DNA of 64,000 bases, taken from the NCBI RefSeq assembly GCF_902459465.1, contig NC_047068.1, forward strand, positions 9,858,001 to 9,922,000, written 5' to 3'. Every line of letters starts with the position of its first letter. The first letter of the stretch is position 1. A program made the translations under genes and the position numbers. This DNA is from Asterias rubens (Eukaryota > Echinodermata > Asteroidea > Forcipulatida > Asteriidae). Below the pieces are notes generated by a model. That model was not told the origin of the DNA. It did not search any database and saw only the letters and a program-made list of their open reading frames with translations. This document shows positions 10,850 through 21,313 of this stretch, piece after piece.

Positions 10850-11095
10850 TCCATTTACTCTCTTAATGTAAAAGAGTGGAAACCACTCGTTTTGTTCGCA
10901 ATACCACTCTTGCAAGAGCCATATGACGGACAACTCCTTTTAGTGTGAAATACGGTACTTTCAACTCGATTGAGCATGAAGTTCGTTCCATATTCACTCA
11001 AAAAGAGTGCTACAGATTGACTTTCACTCTCAAAAGAGCGAAAATGAAACAACCACTCGGACAAAAGAGTGACAGTTTCGATCGTATACTGATAT
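10850..11095. mobile_element. CACTCTTTT-rich inverted-repeat element
   Basis: Contains repeated CACTC/GAGTG motifs in both orientations (AAAGAGTGGAAACCACTCG, CAAAAAGAGTG, ACTCGGACAAAAGAGTG) and GAGCCATATGACGGACAACTC. A related element with GAGCCAT.TGAGGGACAACTC lies at 24362-24612. It is a MITE-like family, judged by similarity between the two loci. Confidence 0.55.
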
Positions 11096-11665
11096 AAGTG
11101 TACACGGACAAGCAACCAATTACATTAAACGCGACCTGTGCGTTACTTAGCACTTCGGATGTAGACATGAAGCTTGTTTCATTTATATACATATATTTGC
11201 ATATATTTATTTGTTTCCCCGCACCAGTAAAACAATACTTTTCAAAGGTGCCCAGCGGTAACATTTGCAAGTATATTTATACAAAATAAATAATTGTATT
11301 TCAGTATTTCTAATCATTTAGTGCACCAGTTCAACCAAACACGATCCGAAACTCTGTACATCTGTTGCCTCATATCAGCTCTTACTTTTGCTCGACAGGC
11401 TTATTTTTATGCTAAGCGGCTTCATCTATACAACGTTGTTTACTCATTTGAGACAAAAAGCGAAAAACTCTGCCAATCCAAACACCCCCGTGTCATTCAA
11501 ATTAAAATTTCTGTTATGATAACGCAGGCCACGTCTTATGATGGCATTTGATGTACCAACACGTCACTTCATATACCAAGGTGAGCTCCGAATCACACGG
11601 AGAGGGGCGAGTATTCCAGACCGAGAGTTAAGCAACTACAGCGGTATCTCAGATCCCTGTAAAAC

Positions 11666-14071
11666 ATGTCCGTGTTATTGCAACCCATTGGAATTGGGAT
11701 TTCTTTGGCACTGCTTTCAATCCACACAGATGGTAAGTTTGTTTTCATTTGGTGAAAATAACATGCATCCTTATTAATAGTTTAACCTATTTAGTTAAGC
11801 AAACCATTATAGATGATAACGTTGCACTGGGGATAACAAAAATTGGTGTAACTTATAGTACAACCGATGTGTGTTAGCACTGTATGCTCAGTATTTTCCC
11901 GATGTGAAAACAAATCACATGCATCTTACTCGGGTGGGATTCGAACCCACGACCTTTGAAATTCTATAGCAGTGTTAACAATTAGATGACCGAGATTGCC
12001 CGGTAGCTAACAACAGTGAATCGTTCCAATACATAGAACAAAATCGTTTGCATTGTTTACCCATACTTAATTAAGTCTTCCATTTAAAACAAATTATTAA
12101 TTACAAATTGATAATACAATCTGCATACAGAGTCTAATGCAACAATTATCATTGAGATTTACGATTGTGATGGATTGTAGAATTTGTTTACTATAATAGC
12201 TAAAACATTTTTTGTGTGATTGTTTCCATGCAGCGATTGTTTGCTTGATGGGACAAGAACCGGATTCGAACGCCGCCAATAGATACCGATGGGTCATCCC
12301 GGTGGAGGATCCCTGCAAGTGCACCGAGATTCGACCAGGTGGTATAAACACCCGTACACCCGGCCGCAACTTCAAAGTCATCTACTTTGATACCATTCTG
12401 ATCAGCAACTCTCCAAAGGAGATCCACAAATGGCTCAATTGCTCGGGTAAGAAAATCTTTCGCGATCACAAATAAAAATTATGAACAGTGAAGTTATTTT
12501 TATTGTCTCATGTATAGTTTCTCAACCGTCGTTATAATGTCGCTTGAAGACATAGAAACTACTGGTTTGTGATGAAAATGTTTTTAAAGACCTGTATTTA
12601 TACGCATTGACGTCCTCCAACTGCCATCTTAGAGGTTACCTAACGAATGATGTGGAAATCGTACAGGGCCCAATTAGAATGCTATAAGTACATGGAGACG
12701 GACGTACGCGCAGAAGCCAAAATTCGCAGCTAACCCGTGAGTACGCTTGCCGTAAGCACAGAATTCCCTGTTTCCGTAAGCGCCGATTCTGTGCTTACGG
12801 TGAGCAGAGCCATGAAATGGACACATATTTGTAAGCACGGCCCACAGGTTTGGTCAATGAACCCTCCCTTTTTGACCTCCAGGCGAGTGTGGCCAACTTA
12901 ACTCAAATGACATCATGTACATATAAAGGTTTGTTCTATTCCAATACTTTTTCGATGATTAAACATGACTGTGGTACTTATAAAATAATATATACATACA
13001 AGTCTCATTTGCTTTTTATGAAAGGTTTCTATATTAAGAGATGTTAAATTTGCATCGGGGATAAAGAATATTATTTTTGTTTTTTTACCCATAAACCGAT
13101 GTGTGTTAGCACTATATATTCAGTACTTTCCCGAGTCATGTGGAAAAAATATCACAGGCATGTTACTCGGGTGGGATTCTAACCCACGACCCTACCAATT
13201 CTAGAGCAGTGTCTTACCAACTAGACTACCGAGGTTGCCCAGTAGCTAGAAGCAGTTCGAGTCCTATGTTTTGGCAGCGGGTACCGCAACGACACTGCTC
13301 TAGAATTGCAAGTGTCGTGGGTTCGAATCCCACCCGAGTAACATGCCTGTGATATTTTTTCACAGGACTCGGGAAAGTTCTGAGTACAGTGCTAACACAC
13401 ATCGGTGTATCGGTAAAAAAAAATTAATGTTTCTATACTTGTTGCCATATTGAAGTGACAATTATAACTCTGGTGCTGGTTTGATTTGTCAAAAGTAATG
13501 TTTTATATTTTTTGCAGATGCTTTGCCGGGCAATCAAGTAAAGACTGCAACGATATCTTCAGTCATCAATGGTGAGCTGGTGAGCAGTGTACCAGCTTCT
13601 CAATCAGTCAGTACTACTCAGGCAACCAGCAACAAACCGGTAACCAGCGACAAACCGGTAACCAGCGACAAACCATCAACCAGCGACAAACAGGCAACCA
13701 GCAACAAACCGGTAACCAGCGACAAACAGGCAACCAGCAACAAACCGGTAACCAGCGACAAACCAGTAACCAGCGACAAACCGGTAACCAGCGACAAACC
13801 AGCAACCAGCGACAAACAGGCAACCAGCAACAAACCGGTAACCAGCGACATCCCGGTTACTAGCGACAAACCGGTCACCAGGTTCTCCTGCGACGGAAGA
13901 GCTAGCGGTGGACACTATCCTGACCCCTACAGCTGTTCGATGTATTACCAATGCGACAATGGTATAGCACATCACCATACCTGCAACACTGACCTACACT
14001 TCAGAGTAACCGATGCCACAAATGGTAACAGCGCTTGTGCGAAGCCAGAGGAAGCCAATTGCAACTTGTAA
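11666..14071 (+). CDS. Secreted chitin-binding (CBM14) protein, copy 3, with long hexapeptide-repeat linker
   Basis: Exons 11666-11732, 12234-12446 and 13518-14071 (all phase 1, GT-AG) encode 277 residues. Exon 1 is 67 bp, as in copy 2, and encodes a signal peptide (MSVLLQPIGIGISLALL). Exon 2 is 213 bp and nearly identical to exon 2 of copy 2, encoding the same four-Cys domain. Exon 3 encodes a linker of about 14 hexapeptides of the TS(D/N)K(P/Q)(V/A) type and then a CBM14 domain (Cys at about 218, 233, 239, 249, 267, 275). The protein is probably extracellular, with an O-glycosylatable spacer holding the N-terminal domain away from the chitin-binding domain. Intron 1 carries a SINE; intron 2 carries a MITE and an inverted SINE pair. 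The function of the four-Cys domain is unknown. Confidence 0.85.
11868..12005 (-). mobile_element. tRNA-derived SINE in intron 1 of copy 3
   Basis: On the minus strand it has a polymerase III B-box-like GGTTCGAATCCCACCCGAG and an A-box-like segment upstream, then a body ending GCTAACACACATCGGTTGT. It is the same family as the pair at 13085-13425. It is not a functional tRNA because the cloverleaf is broken. Confidence 0.75.
12664..12832. mobile_element. M5-family MITE, degenerate, in intron 2 of copy 3
   Basis: GGGCCCAATTAGAATGCT at one end, CGTAAGCACAGAATTC and CTGTGCTTACGG inside, and GAGCAGAGCCATGAAATGG at the other. It matches the copy at 16635-16898. Confidence 0.65.
13085..13425. mobile_element. 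Inverted pair of tRNA-derived SINEs
   Basis: A minus-strand copy (13090-13250) and a plus-strand copy (13285-13425) face each other. Both contain GTTACTCGGGTGGGATTC or its complement and the tail GCTAACACACATCGGT. The two can pair into a long hairpin within intron 2 of copy 3. The plus copy ends in an A-rich run. Confidence 0.75.
13620..13882 (+). repeat. Coding minisatellite, 18-bp unit
   Basis: About 14 units of ACCAGCGACAAACCGGTA with small variants encode the hexapeptide linker of copy 3. Copy 2 has only about four such units at the same place, so the repeat number has changed since duplication. Units keep a length divisible by three and stay in frame. Confidence 0.9.
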
Positions 14072-14090
14072 CAACTATTTGGTAATCAGT

Positions 14091-14298
14091 GGGTGCGTTC
14101 GAATAGCTTCGACGTCATTCCAGGGGCTTACCCGGGTCAGCCCCCAGTGCCTTGCTTGTGGAGTGGATCACTATGGGCTGGCCCCATGTGCATGACGTCA
14201 ATACGAGAGCGGAGAGTGATCGTTCGTTTAGCTCTTGTCAGGGGCTCACCCTAGTAAGCACCGCGGGGTAGACCCGGGGAAGCTAATCGAACGCACCA
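14091..14298. mobile_element. M6-family MITE in the 3' UTR of copy 3
   Basis: Ends GTGCGTTCGAATAGCTTC and GAAGCTAATCGAACGCAC are inverted repeats. Inside are CATTCCAGGGGCT.ACCCGG and CAGGGGCTCACCC. A second copy is at 45602-45858. It splits the 3' UTR block shared with copies 1 and 2. Confidence 0.8.
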
Positions 14299-14406
14299 AA
14301 TGTAAATGAAGTGCATTGAAAGGCTGTTTTATTTTTGGGTAAAGCTCGAGGGACATGAACCGTTAGTATTACTTTCTTCGGATGTTGCGTGTTTACTGTT
14401 AATTGA

Positions 14407-14412
14407 AATAAA
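14407..14412 (+). terminator. Candidate polyadenylation signal of copy 3
   Basis: AATAAA at the position corresponding to the end of the conserved 3' UTR block, 335 bp after the stop because of the inserted MITE. Confidence 0.4.
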
Positions 14413-15615
14413 TTTAAAACCCGAGCATGGGTTGAAAAATTCAGTCTTGTCCGGCCTTTTTTAATATCTGAAAAGTATTGACAGAAATTATGTAGCAGTA
14501 TATTGAAATGAAGAGCATATCTGTCGTTTTGTATTAACAGAATCGGTGCAACTCAAACTTTCAGATAAACTACGTCCAATCATAAAGCAGAAATGGAAGG
14601 TTTACGTCACTGCGAGTTTATCCACTGATATCTTTGTGTATGTAAGAGCAATGCCTGTATTTAACAGAAATATTTCTTTATTTTTGTAACTTTTCGTTGT
14701 TATTGCAATTGAACATCTATTTTCCCTGATTCGTTTGAAATATATTAAGTTAAAAATGCACCGAACGTGACTTGGCATCTTCGGAAACGAAACGTTGATG
14801 TTTATAACGAAAGCTCACAGTCTATAACTGTAGGCCTATAAGCAGGGCTACATTTCGTGTTACGTCTAAATTCGTCTGATTGGCATAATGGCATATTATT
14901 AACTTACATGCTGGTTTATGTTGGTGCCCACTTCAGAGAAAACGTCGAGTGTATAAAGTAACCATTTGCATGCGATGCTTGTGCACAAACCTACATCTTA
15001 TTTATGATGAAACAAAAATGCCAAATTCTTATCTTAGAAATCACTATGACCAAAACTAAAAATCATTTTGTTTAACCATAACACGTCTATTGGATAAAAG
15101 GGTTCTTACGAGGCTACTCTGGTAATTTTGATGGCCTACAAAATACTTTTTTTTATTTTTGTGATTTCTGTATAATTGGCTTATGTACCCCCCTATTTTG
15201 GTGTTGCTATTTGATATTTTCATCTGTGCAGTTTTTGACTCATCTATCTTACTTTGTTTATGGCACAAAAATTCAGCTTTGCTGCCTGGTTGTTGGTTTA
15301 CTTTAGATATGATGGATTCATATAGGTATTTGTTATTTTTACCATTGTGTCTAAGTTCATTACAATATCGTTAAATACTATGAGATAAAACACTATGAGA
15401 TAAAACATTTCAAATTGAACTATTTCTTGTGACGAGCTATCACTAATTACATGCCAGCTAGAAAACGTATCCTTGATTAAAATCTTCATGTGATAACCAA
15501 ATTCGTTGGTTTGGTCATCCGTCTCTCGTGTGCAATTTTACGCTCGGGTAACTAATTGGAATTGATCTGAACCGAGTTCACTTTATCACGTCAAAGCACA
15601 TTTATTATTTTTGTA
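14413..15615. other. No gene seen
   Basis: AT-rich unique DNA. Only the short block at about 14577-14632, similar to one downstream of copy 2, stands out. Confidence 0.5.
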
Positions 15616-15990
15616 TTAAAGGCACTGGACACTTTTGGTAACTACTCAATATAATGTTTAGCTTTAAAACTTACTTTGTATTGAGTAATGAAGAACTGTT
15701 GGTATTAGTTTAAAACATAGGGACAAACGGCTCCCTCTGAAATAATGTAGTTTTTTGAGAAAGAGGTAATCTATTTTCTCACTCAAATAATATAAATACT
15801 TTTACGCTGAAGCCTATTTAGTGCATCTCTGAAAGCAAACAAAGACTAGTAATGCAACATGGGTGTTTTTCTTGTATTATTCTCTTTCAAATATGATGAC
15901 CGATTGGGCCTAAATTTTCACAGGTTTGATATTGTATGCATAATTATGCTGGTAAACACCAAGTGAGAATACCGGTCTTTGATCGTATTA
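15616..15990 (+). mobile_element. M1-family element
   Basis: TTAAAGGCACTGGACAC at the left end, then GGCTCCCTCTGAAATAATGT and AAATTTTCACAGGTTTGAT. The right end is eroded after GGTCTTTGAT. Confidence 0.8.
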
Positions 15991-15999
15991 TAAACAAAT

Positions 16000-16320
16000 A
16001 TTCATAAATACCTAAGACAGTTTGTCTATTCTGATTGGTTGAGAGCATGCCCCGCTGGTGTGTTTAAACGGCTGATAAAGACATGGCCAAAAGTGTTTTT
16101 AACATGAGCGTGACACGCGAGCTTGCACATGCGCACATGTGCTTATAAGACCGTTTCTTCATTCCTATTGGTTGAGAGCAATGGCTTGAACACCTGTGCC
16201 ACATCACGCGATACGCGCGACGCGCACGCCAATCTCCTTATAAGGACTGTTTACCAGAGAGTCGTACCATTTCATAGCTGGATGGGGTGTTCTGTTGAAA
16301 GAAATTATTGAACAATATTG
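16000..16320. repeat. Repeat with TATTGGTTGAGAGCA motifs
   Basis: Two direct subrepeats (CTGATTGGTTGAGAGCATG and CCTATTGGTTGAGAGCAAT) and CATCACGCGATACGCGCG, CTCCTTATAAGGA. The same sequence recurs inverted at about 55540-55790, where the motif reads CACCAATAGGAATAG. It is a dispersed, probably non-autonomous element. Confidence 0.6.
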
Positions 16321-16634
16321 TAGCTTTTGGACCAAAAAGTGTGGATGTTTTTTGACCGAAAAGGTATTTATGAATGGGATTAAAATGTGCTTGGCCGGCT
16401 TTAAACACTCTGTTTAATACCGGTTGCAGTCTGGATGCGATTACCCGAGCCGGAGGTGAGGGTTATTATTAACCTGTATCAGCCAATTATCAGCCAAGGA
16501 CATAATATGTTCCCTTAATAAAAGTAGTTCTAAGAACAGACCGCCTTATTGCGTCACAATTTCCATTAAGACATTATTTTGTGTACTTTTCATTTTGGCT
16601 GTCAATTGTGTGAGGTTCGGTGATTAACAACCAT

Positions 16635-16898
16635 CAGGGCCCAATTTCATGGCTTTGCTTACCGTAAGCACAGAATCGACGCTTACGGAAGCAAGGAATT
16701 CTGTGCTTACGGCAAGCGTATTTCACGGTTTAGCGCATTTTTGTGCGAATTTTGGCTTCTACGCGTGCGTACTCCGCATTACTATAGGCATTCTTTTCTA
16801 CGCTTACAAGGCTATAGGGCAGAAATTCGGCGCTGGCACGTAATCGTGATCATAAGAGCAGAATTCGGCGGTAAGCAGAGCCATTAAATTGGGCCCTG
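16635..16898. mobile_element. M5-family MITE upstream of GPCR 1
   Basis: Terminal repeats CAGGGCCCAATTTCATGGCT and AGCCATTAAATTGGGCCCTG bound about 264 bp. The sister GPCR copy has the flanks joined directly (ACCATCAGTACTT at about 21222), so the element inserted after the segmental duplication. Confidence 0.85.
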
Positions 16899-16992
16899 TA
16901 TAGTACTTAACCGTCATCCTTGCTCTATGATCGTCATAATCATTGTGAGGTCTTCTTTGCAACGTTTTAGAGGCATACGTCGCTGCCAAATC

Positions 16993-18054
16993 ATGGAGTA
17001 CGACGACACAAAAAATCACAGTTTTAGTTCAGTTGCAATGTCGAATACAACTGTAGACAATTACGACTATCCTGATGAACCAATGACACTCTCTGAACTC
17101 GTAGCACTGTATGCTGAAGATAAGACTCTCAATCTTATTCTCTTCATAGTCACATTACTGGAGTTAATCACTGGTACCTTGGGAAACCTTCTAGTAATAG
17201 CTGCCGTAATCGTCAACAAGAAACTCCATAAAATCCACAATGTGCTCGTGATGAACCTAGCCGTTGCAGACCTATGCGTCTCATCCTTTCTCAATCTGAC
17301 TGGCATTCGAAACCACGGCCAAAATCTACTATCAAATCCTACTTTGTGCCAGTTCACCGGCTGCTTGTGTACCGTAAGCTGCGTAGCGTCGGTCTTTAGC
17401 ATTGATGCCATTGCTCTGAATCGCTATGTTCGCATCTGCCATGGGCGCTCCTATGATGTCCTCTTCACAAAATGCACCACTATCATGTATGTCCTGTGTA
17501 CTTGGGGAGCTGCATTCGCTGTAGACTGGATACCCTACTTCTTCTTAATACAAGGATATGACGCGCATCAGCTCGTACCCCAGGTGTTTTTTTGTATGAG
17601 TCGACCTTCTCATCTGTATGGTTTCGTTGTACCAAGTCTCAGTATGATTATTGTAATATACTGTTACTTGCGCGTTTGGTTGAAAGTGCGCTCGTCAAAA
17701 AGAAACCTGCTGAAATTTGCCGATGGGCAACGCGCAATAATGACGAAAACGGACTACCGTCTCCTGCGCACACTTCTGATTCTCGTACTGGCGTTTGTGA
17801 TCCTCGTGGTCCCTTTCAACATCGTCTACAATGCCTCGATTTCCGTTGAGAGGGAAACGTTCATCATTCTGTTCACCATGGTTCATTTCAACAGTTGCAT
17901 AAACTGCGTTATTTACGCGTTGACCAACACGGAATTCCGCCGTGGCTTTGTTGAAGTTCTCCGTAGATGCTTACAGGTATCAAAGCCACGGAAAAGTTCT
18001 CCGGTGAAAGGTACGGTTGAAATATTCACGGTAAGGCAGACCACCCATCTGTAA
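16993..18054 (+). CDS. Melatonin-receptor-like class A GPCR, copy 1
   Basis: Intronless ORF of 353 residues; the ATG at 16993 aligns with the start of copy 2, though the frame is open further upstream. Seven hydrophobic segments are visible. Family features: GN in TM1, NLAVADL in TM2, the TM3/ECL2 cysteines, NRYVRICHG at the end of TM3 (melatonin receptors have NRY.YICH instead of DRY), YCYLRVWLKV in TM5, and NSCINCVIY in TM7, which lacks the NPxxY proline as melatonin receptors do. The N-terminus has two N-glycosylation sequons (N8, N18) and an acidic Tyr stretch (DNYDYPDE). Compared with copy 2, three residues (IFY) are missing from TM2, which may alter or abolish function. The ligand is unknown; melatonin is only one possibility. 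Confidence 0.85.
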   Translation: MEYDDTKNHSFSSVAMSNTTVDNYDYPDEPMTLSELVALYAEDKTLNLILFIVTLLELITGTLGNLLVIAAVIVNKKLHKIHNVLVMNLAVADLCVSSFLNLTGIRNHGQNLLSNPTLCQFTGCLCTVSCVASVFSIDAIALNRYVRICHGRSYDVLFTKCTTIMYVLCTWGAAFAVDWIPYFFLIQGYDAHQLVPQVFFCMSRPSHLYGFVVPSLSMIIVIYCYLRVWLKVRSSKRNLLKFADGQRAIMTKTDYRLLRTLLILVLAFVILVVPFNIVYNASISVERETFIILFTMVHFNSCINCVIYALTNTEFRRGFVEVLRRCLQVSKPRKSSPVKGTVEIFTVRQTTHL

Positions 18055-18194
18055 AAATGGCCGTCAGTTAAAAACGTGTCAATAGATGTACCAGACTTGG
18101 ATATGGCAAACAATAACTGGAACTAAGGTTGGCATGAGATCAAGGAATGAATTAATCTTACATTTTGATGTAAGTGCAATAATTGTTAAAGGGG

Positions 18195-18718
18195 CTGTAC
18201 ATCGAGAAACATTGCCGATTTTGTTTAGAGTGCGTCCTCTATCGTGCAAGACATAATTGAATCACACACAACCGTTGCGGGTGCCATCAAACACGAACGA
18301 GACACTTTCCCCCTTTGAGTAAATTGTCAACCGTCAAAAGAGCGTGGAGTTCGTTAAACGAGAAACATTTGACTAGTGTCTTGCACCAAAGAATAAAATT
18401 CAATGTCGACCATCAACTTGGAGTTCGAAACAACTTCAAAAATCTACCGGCCAAATCCTGCCTTTTCCCAGTTTTGCATGTGCACTATAAGCTGTGTGAC
18501 GTCATTCTTTAGTATTGGATTGTTGAACCGCTATATACATTCGCCATCGCCTTGGCTACAAGTTTATGATCTTCATAAAACGCACCACACTCTTTGTTTT
18601 GTGCATTTTTGGGAGCTGCATTCACTGTCCACTGGATATTCTATTTCTTACAAGGGTATGCGCCTCGTATATCAAGAGTGTATTCATATGAGCCCACATC
18701 AACCCGTCTTCGCTTAAA
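18195..18718 (+). pseudogene. Degenerate GPCR fragment behind GPCR 1
   Basis: The stretch 18403-18717 translates in part as CMCTISCVTSFFSIGLLNRY followed by FVHFWELHS. This matches TM3-TM4 of the intact receptors (LCTVSCVASVFSIDAIALNRY), but the framework motifs are lost and there is no start or C-terminal half. The upstream part (18195-18400) is non-coding and matches the region before the second fragment at 22778. Confidence 0.7.
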
Positions 18719-18731
18719 GATATCACTCACC

Positions 18732-19250
18732 TAAAGGCACTGGGCACTGGACAGTGGACAAGTAATTATTGCTAAAAATAATTGTTAATATGCAAACTAA
18801 CTTGGTTACGAGCAATGGAGAGTGTTGATAGTACAACACATTGTGAACAACGGCTGCCTCTAAAGTATCGTAGTTTTTGAGATAGGGGTAATTCCTCACT
18901 CAATATCAAAAGTCTTCAGGCCTGACGCCTTATTAGGCATCTGAAAGCATACACAATGGGAGACTTTCTGGGACGATAGAGGGCAGCAGACTTACTGGGT
19001 AAATCCATTGTTCTCAGAATTATGCGCATGTTCAGAACTACGTAAACAATGGAAATTTACCCGGTATGTCTGCTGCCGCCTAGCGTTGGAAAGTCTCCTA
19101 TTGTGCAACAAGGGTGTGCTCTCTTTCATTGGTATCTTGCAACTTCGATTATCGATTGAGCCAACATTTTCATAGATTTGTTCTTATACGCATGTAGGGT
19201 ACACCATGGTGAGATTACTGGTCTTTGACAATTACCAAAGGTGTCCAGTC
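18732..19250 (+). mobile_element. M1-family element with a nested M3 MITE
   Basis: CTAAAGGCACTGGGCACTGG begins the copy and ATTACCAAAGGTGTCCAGT ends it. At 18955-19104 it is interrupted by an M3 element within the block that reads CATACACAA..GTGCAACAAGGGTGT in intact copies. Confidence 0.8.
18955..19104 (+). mobile_element. M3-family MITE, about 150 bp
   Basis: Inverted ends CAATGGGAGACTTTC and GGAAAGTCTCCTATTG, with internal inverted blocks CAGCAGACTTACTGGGTAAA and TTTACCCGGTATGTCTGCTG. A second copy in the opposite orientation lies at 44758-44908. Confidence 0.85.
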
Positions 19251-19609
19251 AAAACAGTTTACATGAAACTGCCCAGATAGCAGCATGGAAAGAAAGACTG
19301 GGGCATTACCATGTGCTAGATAGCTCAAGATTTCCTTCATAAATTATTACATTTTTTGTTTTCACAAAAAGGACATTTAAGTGGGACTATTCGATTCGTG
19401 ACGGTCCCGCATTTGGCCGTGCAGAAAATGACATTGCGTTCATTTAAGAAATTTAAAGACATTTCAAATTCACCACAAAATAATGTGTTGCCTATTAAAT
19501 TTTGAAGTTGAATAATAGATGGCATTAAACATGTTCTTTGTGTTTTAATATGTTTGCTTATAATTTGTTTGCATTTAATGCTTTTTGTTCATTTTTACAT
19601 ATTTTTGTA
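19251..19609. other. No gene seen
   Basis: AT-rich unique sequence with no supported coding region. Confidence 0.45.
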
Positions 19610-19999
19610 TTAAAGGCAGTGGACACTATTGGTAATTGTCAAAGACTAGCCTTCATAGTTGGTGTATCTCAACATATACATAAAATAACAAACTTGTGAA
19701 AATTTGAGCTCAATCGGTCGTCGAACTTGCGAGATATGAATGAAAGAAAAAACACCCTTGTCACACGAAGGTGTGCGCGTTTATATGGTTGATTTCGAAA
19801 CCTCAAGTTCTAAATCTGAGGTCTCGAAATCAAATTCGTGGAAAATTACTTCTTACCCGGAAACTATGGCACTTCAGAGGGTGCCGTTTCTCACAACATT
19901 TTATACCATCAACCTCTCCCTATTACTTGTCACCAAGAAAGGTTTTATGCTAATAATTATTTTGAGTAATTACCAATAGTGTCCATCACTGCCTTTAAA
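19610..19999 (-). mobile_element. M1-family element, near full length
   Basis: TTAAAGGCAGTGGACACTAT to AATAGTGTCCATCACTGCCTTTAAA, with the internal inverted block GATTTCGAAACCTCAAGTTC / TCTGAGGTCTCGAAATC. Confidence 0.9.
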
Positions 20000-20550
20000 T
20001 GAATGACATTACACTAACATTATTACAACTTTAAAAAAAAGGGCGCATGTTGTCAACGATCTTTTGGAAAGGAAATCAGTCACGAAAGACAGCCTGCCAC
20101 TACCATACTAATTTTTCTACTGGGCTCAAAATGCCCGGAGTTTAATTATATAAGGGAATAAAAGCTAATTACTTAACCGACTTGATATTAAAAAGGAACG
20201 ACATGACTGAGCCAGTTACTTAACCTTCGGTGCCGGTGTGGCATCAGATCTGTTACTCTATCTGCATTTCGTAAAGTCATTAAGACTCACCTTTTTCCAT
20301 GTTGATTTATTTCTAGTGCACTATGATCTTGATGGAATAGCGCATTATAATTTGTAATTTGTTATGTTATGTTATGTTTATGTTATAACCTAACGTATAT
20401 ACTTTGAATAAAACCCATCAGTATCCCATGAAGTAACCATATTTCGTTGGTTTTGTCATCCGGCTCTTGTGCAGTTTTACGCTCGGGTAACTAATTAGAA
20501 TTGACCCGAACCGAGTTCACTATCACGTCAAAAGCGCATATATTGTTTGT
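20000..20550. other. No gene seen
   Basis: Unique AT-rich DNA with a short ATGTTATGTTATG run near 20362. Confidence 0.4.
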
Positions 20551-20551
20551 A

Positions 20552-20891
20552 TTAAAGGCACTGGATACTTTTGGTATAATTACTCAAAATAATTGTTTTA
20601 AGCATAAAAGCTAACTTAGTAACGAACAATATAGGGGCTCCCTCTGGAGCAGGTTAACGTAGTTTTAGAGAAAGGTAATTTCTCACACGACTTTAGCTGA
20701 AGCATATTATAATGCATCTCTGAAAGCACACATAGACTAGTAATGCCACAAGGGTGTTTTTCTTGTATTATTCTCTTGCAACGGTGACCAATTGGACCTA
20801 AATTTTCACAGTTTTTTATTTTTATTTTATGCATATGTTGAGAAACACCAAGTGAGAATACTGATCTTTAACAAGTACCAAACGTGCCCAG
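20552..20891 (+). mobile_element. M1-family element
   Basis: TTAAAGGCACTGGATACTTT at the left, TACCAAACGTGCCCAG at the right. It abuts the next hairpin element directly. Confidence 0.8.
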
Positions 20892-20892
20892 G

Positions 20893-21070
20893 GTGGATTT
20901 CACAAAGAGTTAAGACTAGTCTTATCCGAGTTAAGACGAGTATACTCGTCGTAACTTAGGACTTGCTATACGTTTTTAATATCTCCTATGACTAGTCCTA
21001 AGTTAGGACTAGTCCTAACTCTTTTTGAAACTGACCCCTGGGGTCATTTTCACAAAGAGTTAGGACTAGA
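20893..21070. mobile_element. Hairpin element (CACAAAGAGTTA..GACTAGTC family)
   Basis: ATTTCACAAAGAGTTAAGAC at the left and GTCCTAACTCTTTTTGAAA at about 21015-21033 form inverted ends around GACTAGTC palindromes. A second partial copy follows at about 21048. Confidence 0.7.
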
Positions 21071-21313
21071 GCCTTTAAGGCTTGCGTGTGTCACGTCGTT
21101 GTATACTAACACATAATAATTTAGTCCTGTTAAACAGAGCGCATAATTGCGTCTTTCCATTAAGGCATTTTGTGTACTTTTCATTATGGCTGTCAATTTG
21201 TGAGGTTCGGTGATTAAGAACCATCAGTACTTCACCGCTATCCTTGCTCTTTGATCATCATATCATTGTGAGGTCTTCTTTGCAACGTTAGAGGCATACG
21301 TCGCTGCCAAATC

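Noticed and set aside
13614-13978. Minus-strand ORFs across the hexapeptide repeat
   Set aside because: Complement of the 18-bp coding repeat; the plus frame carries the CBM14 domain.
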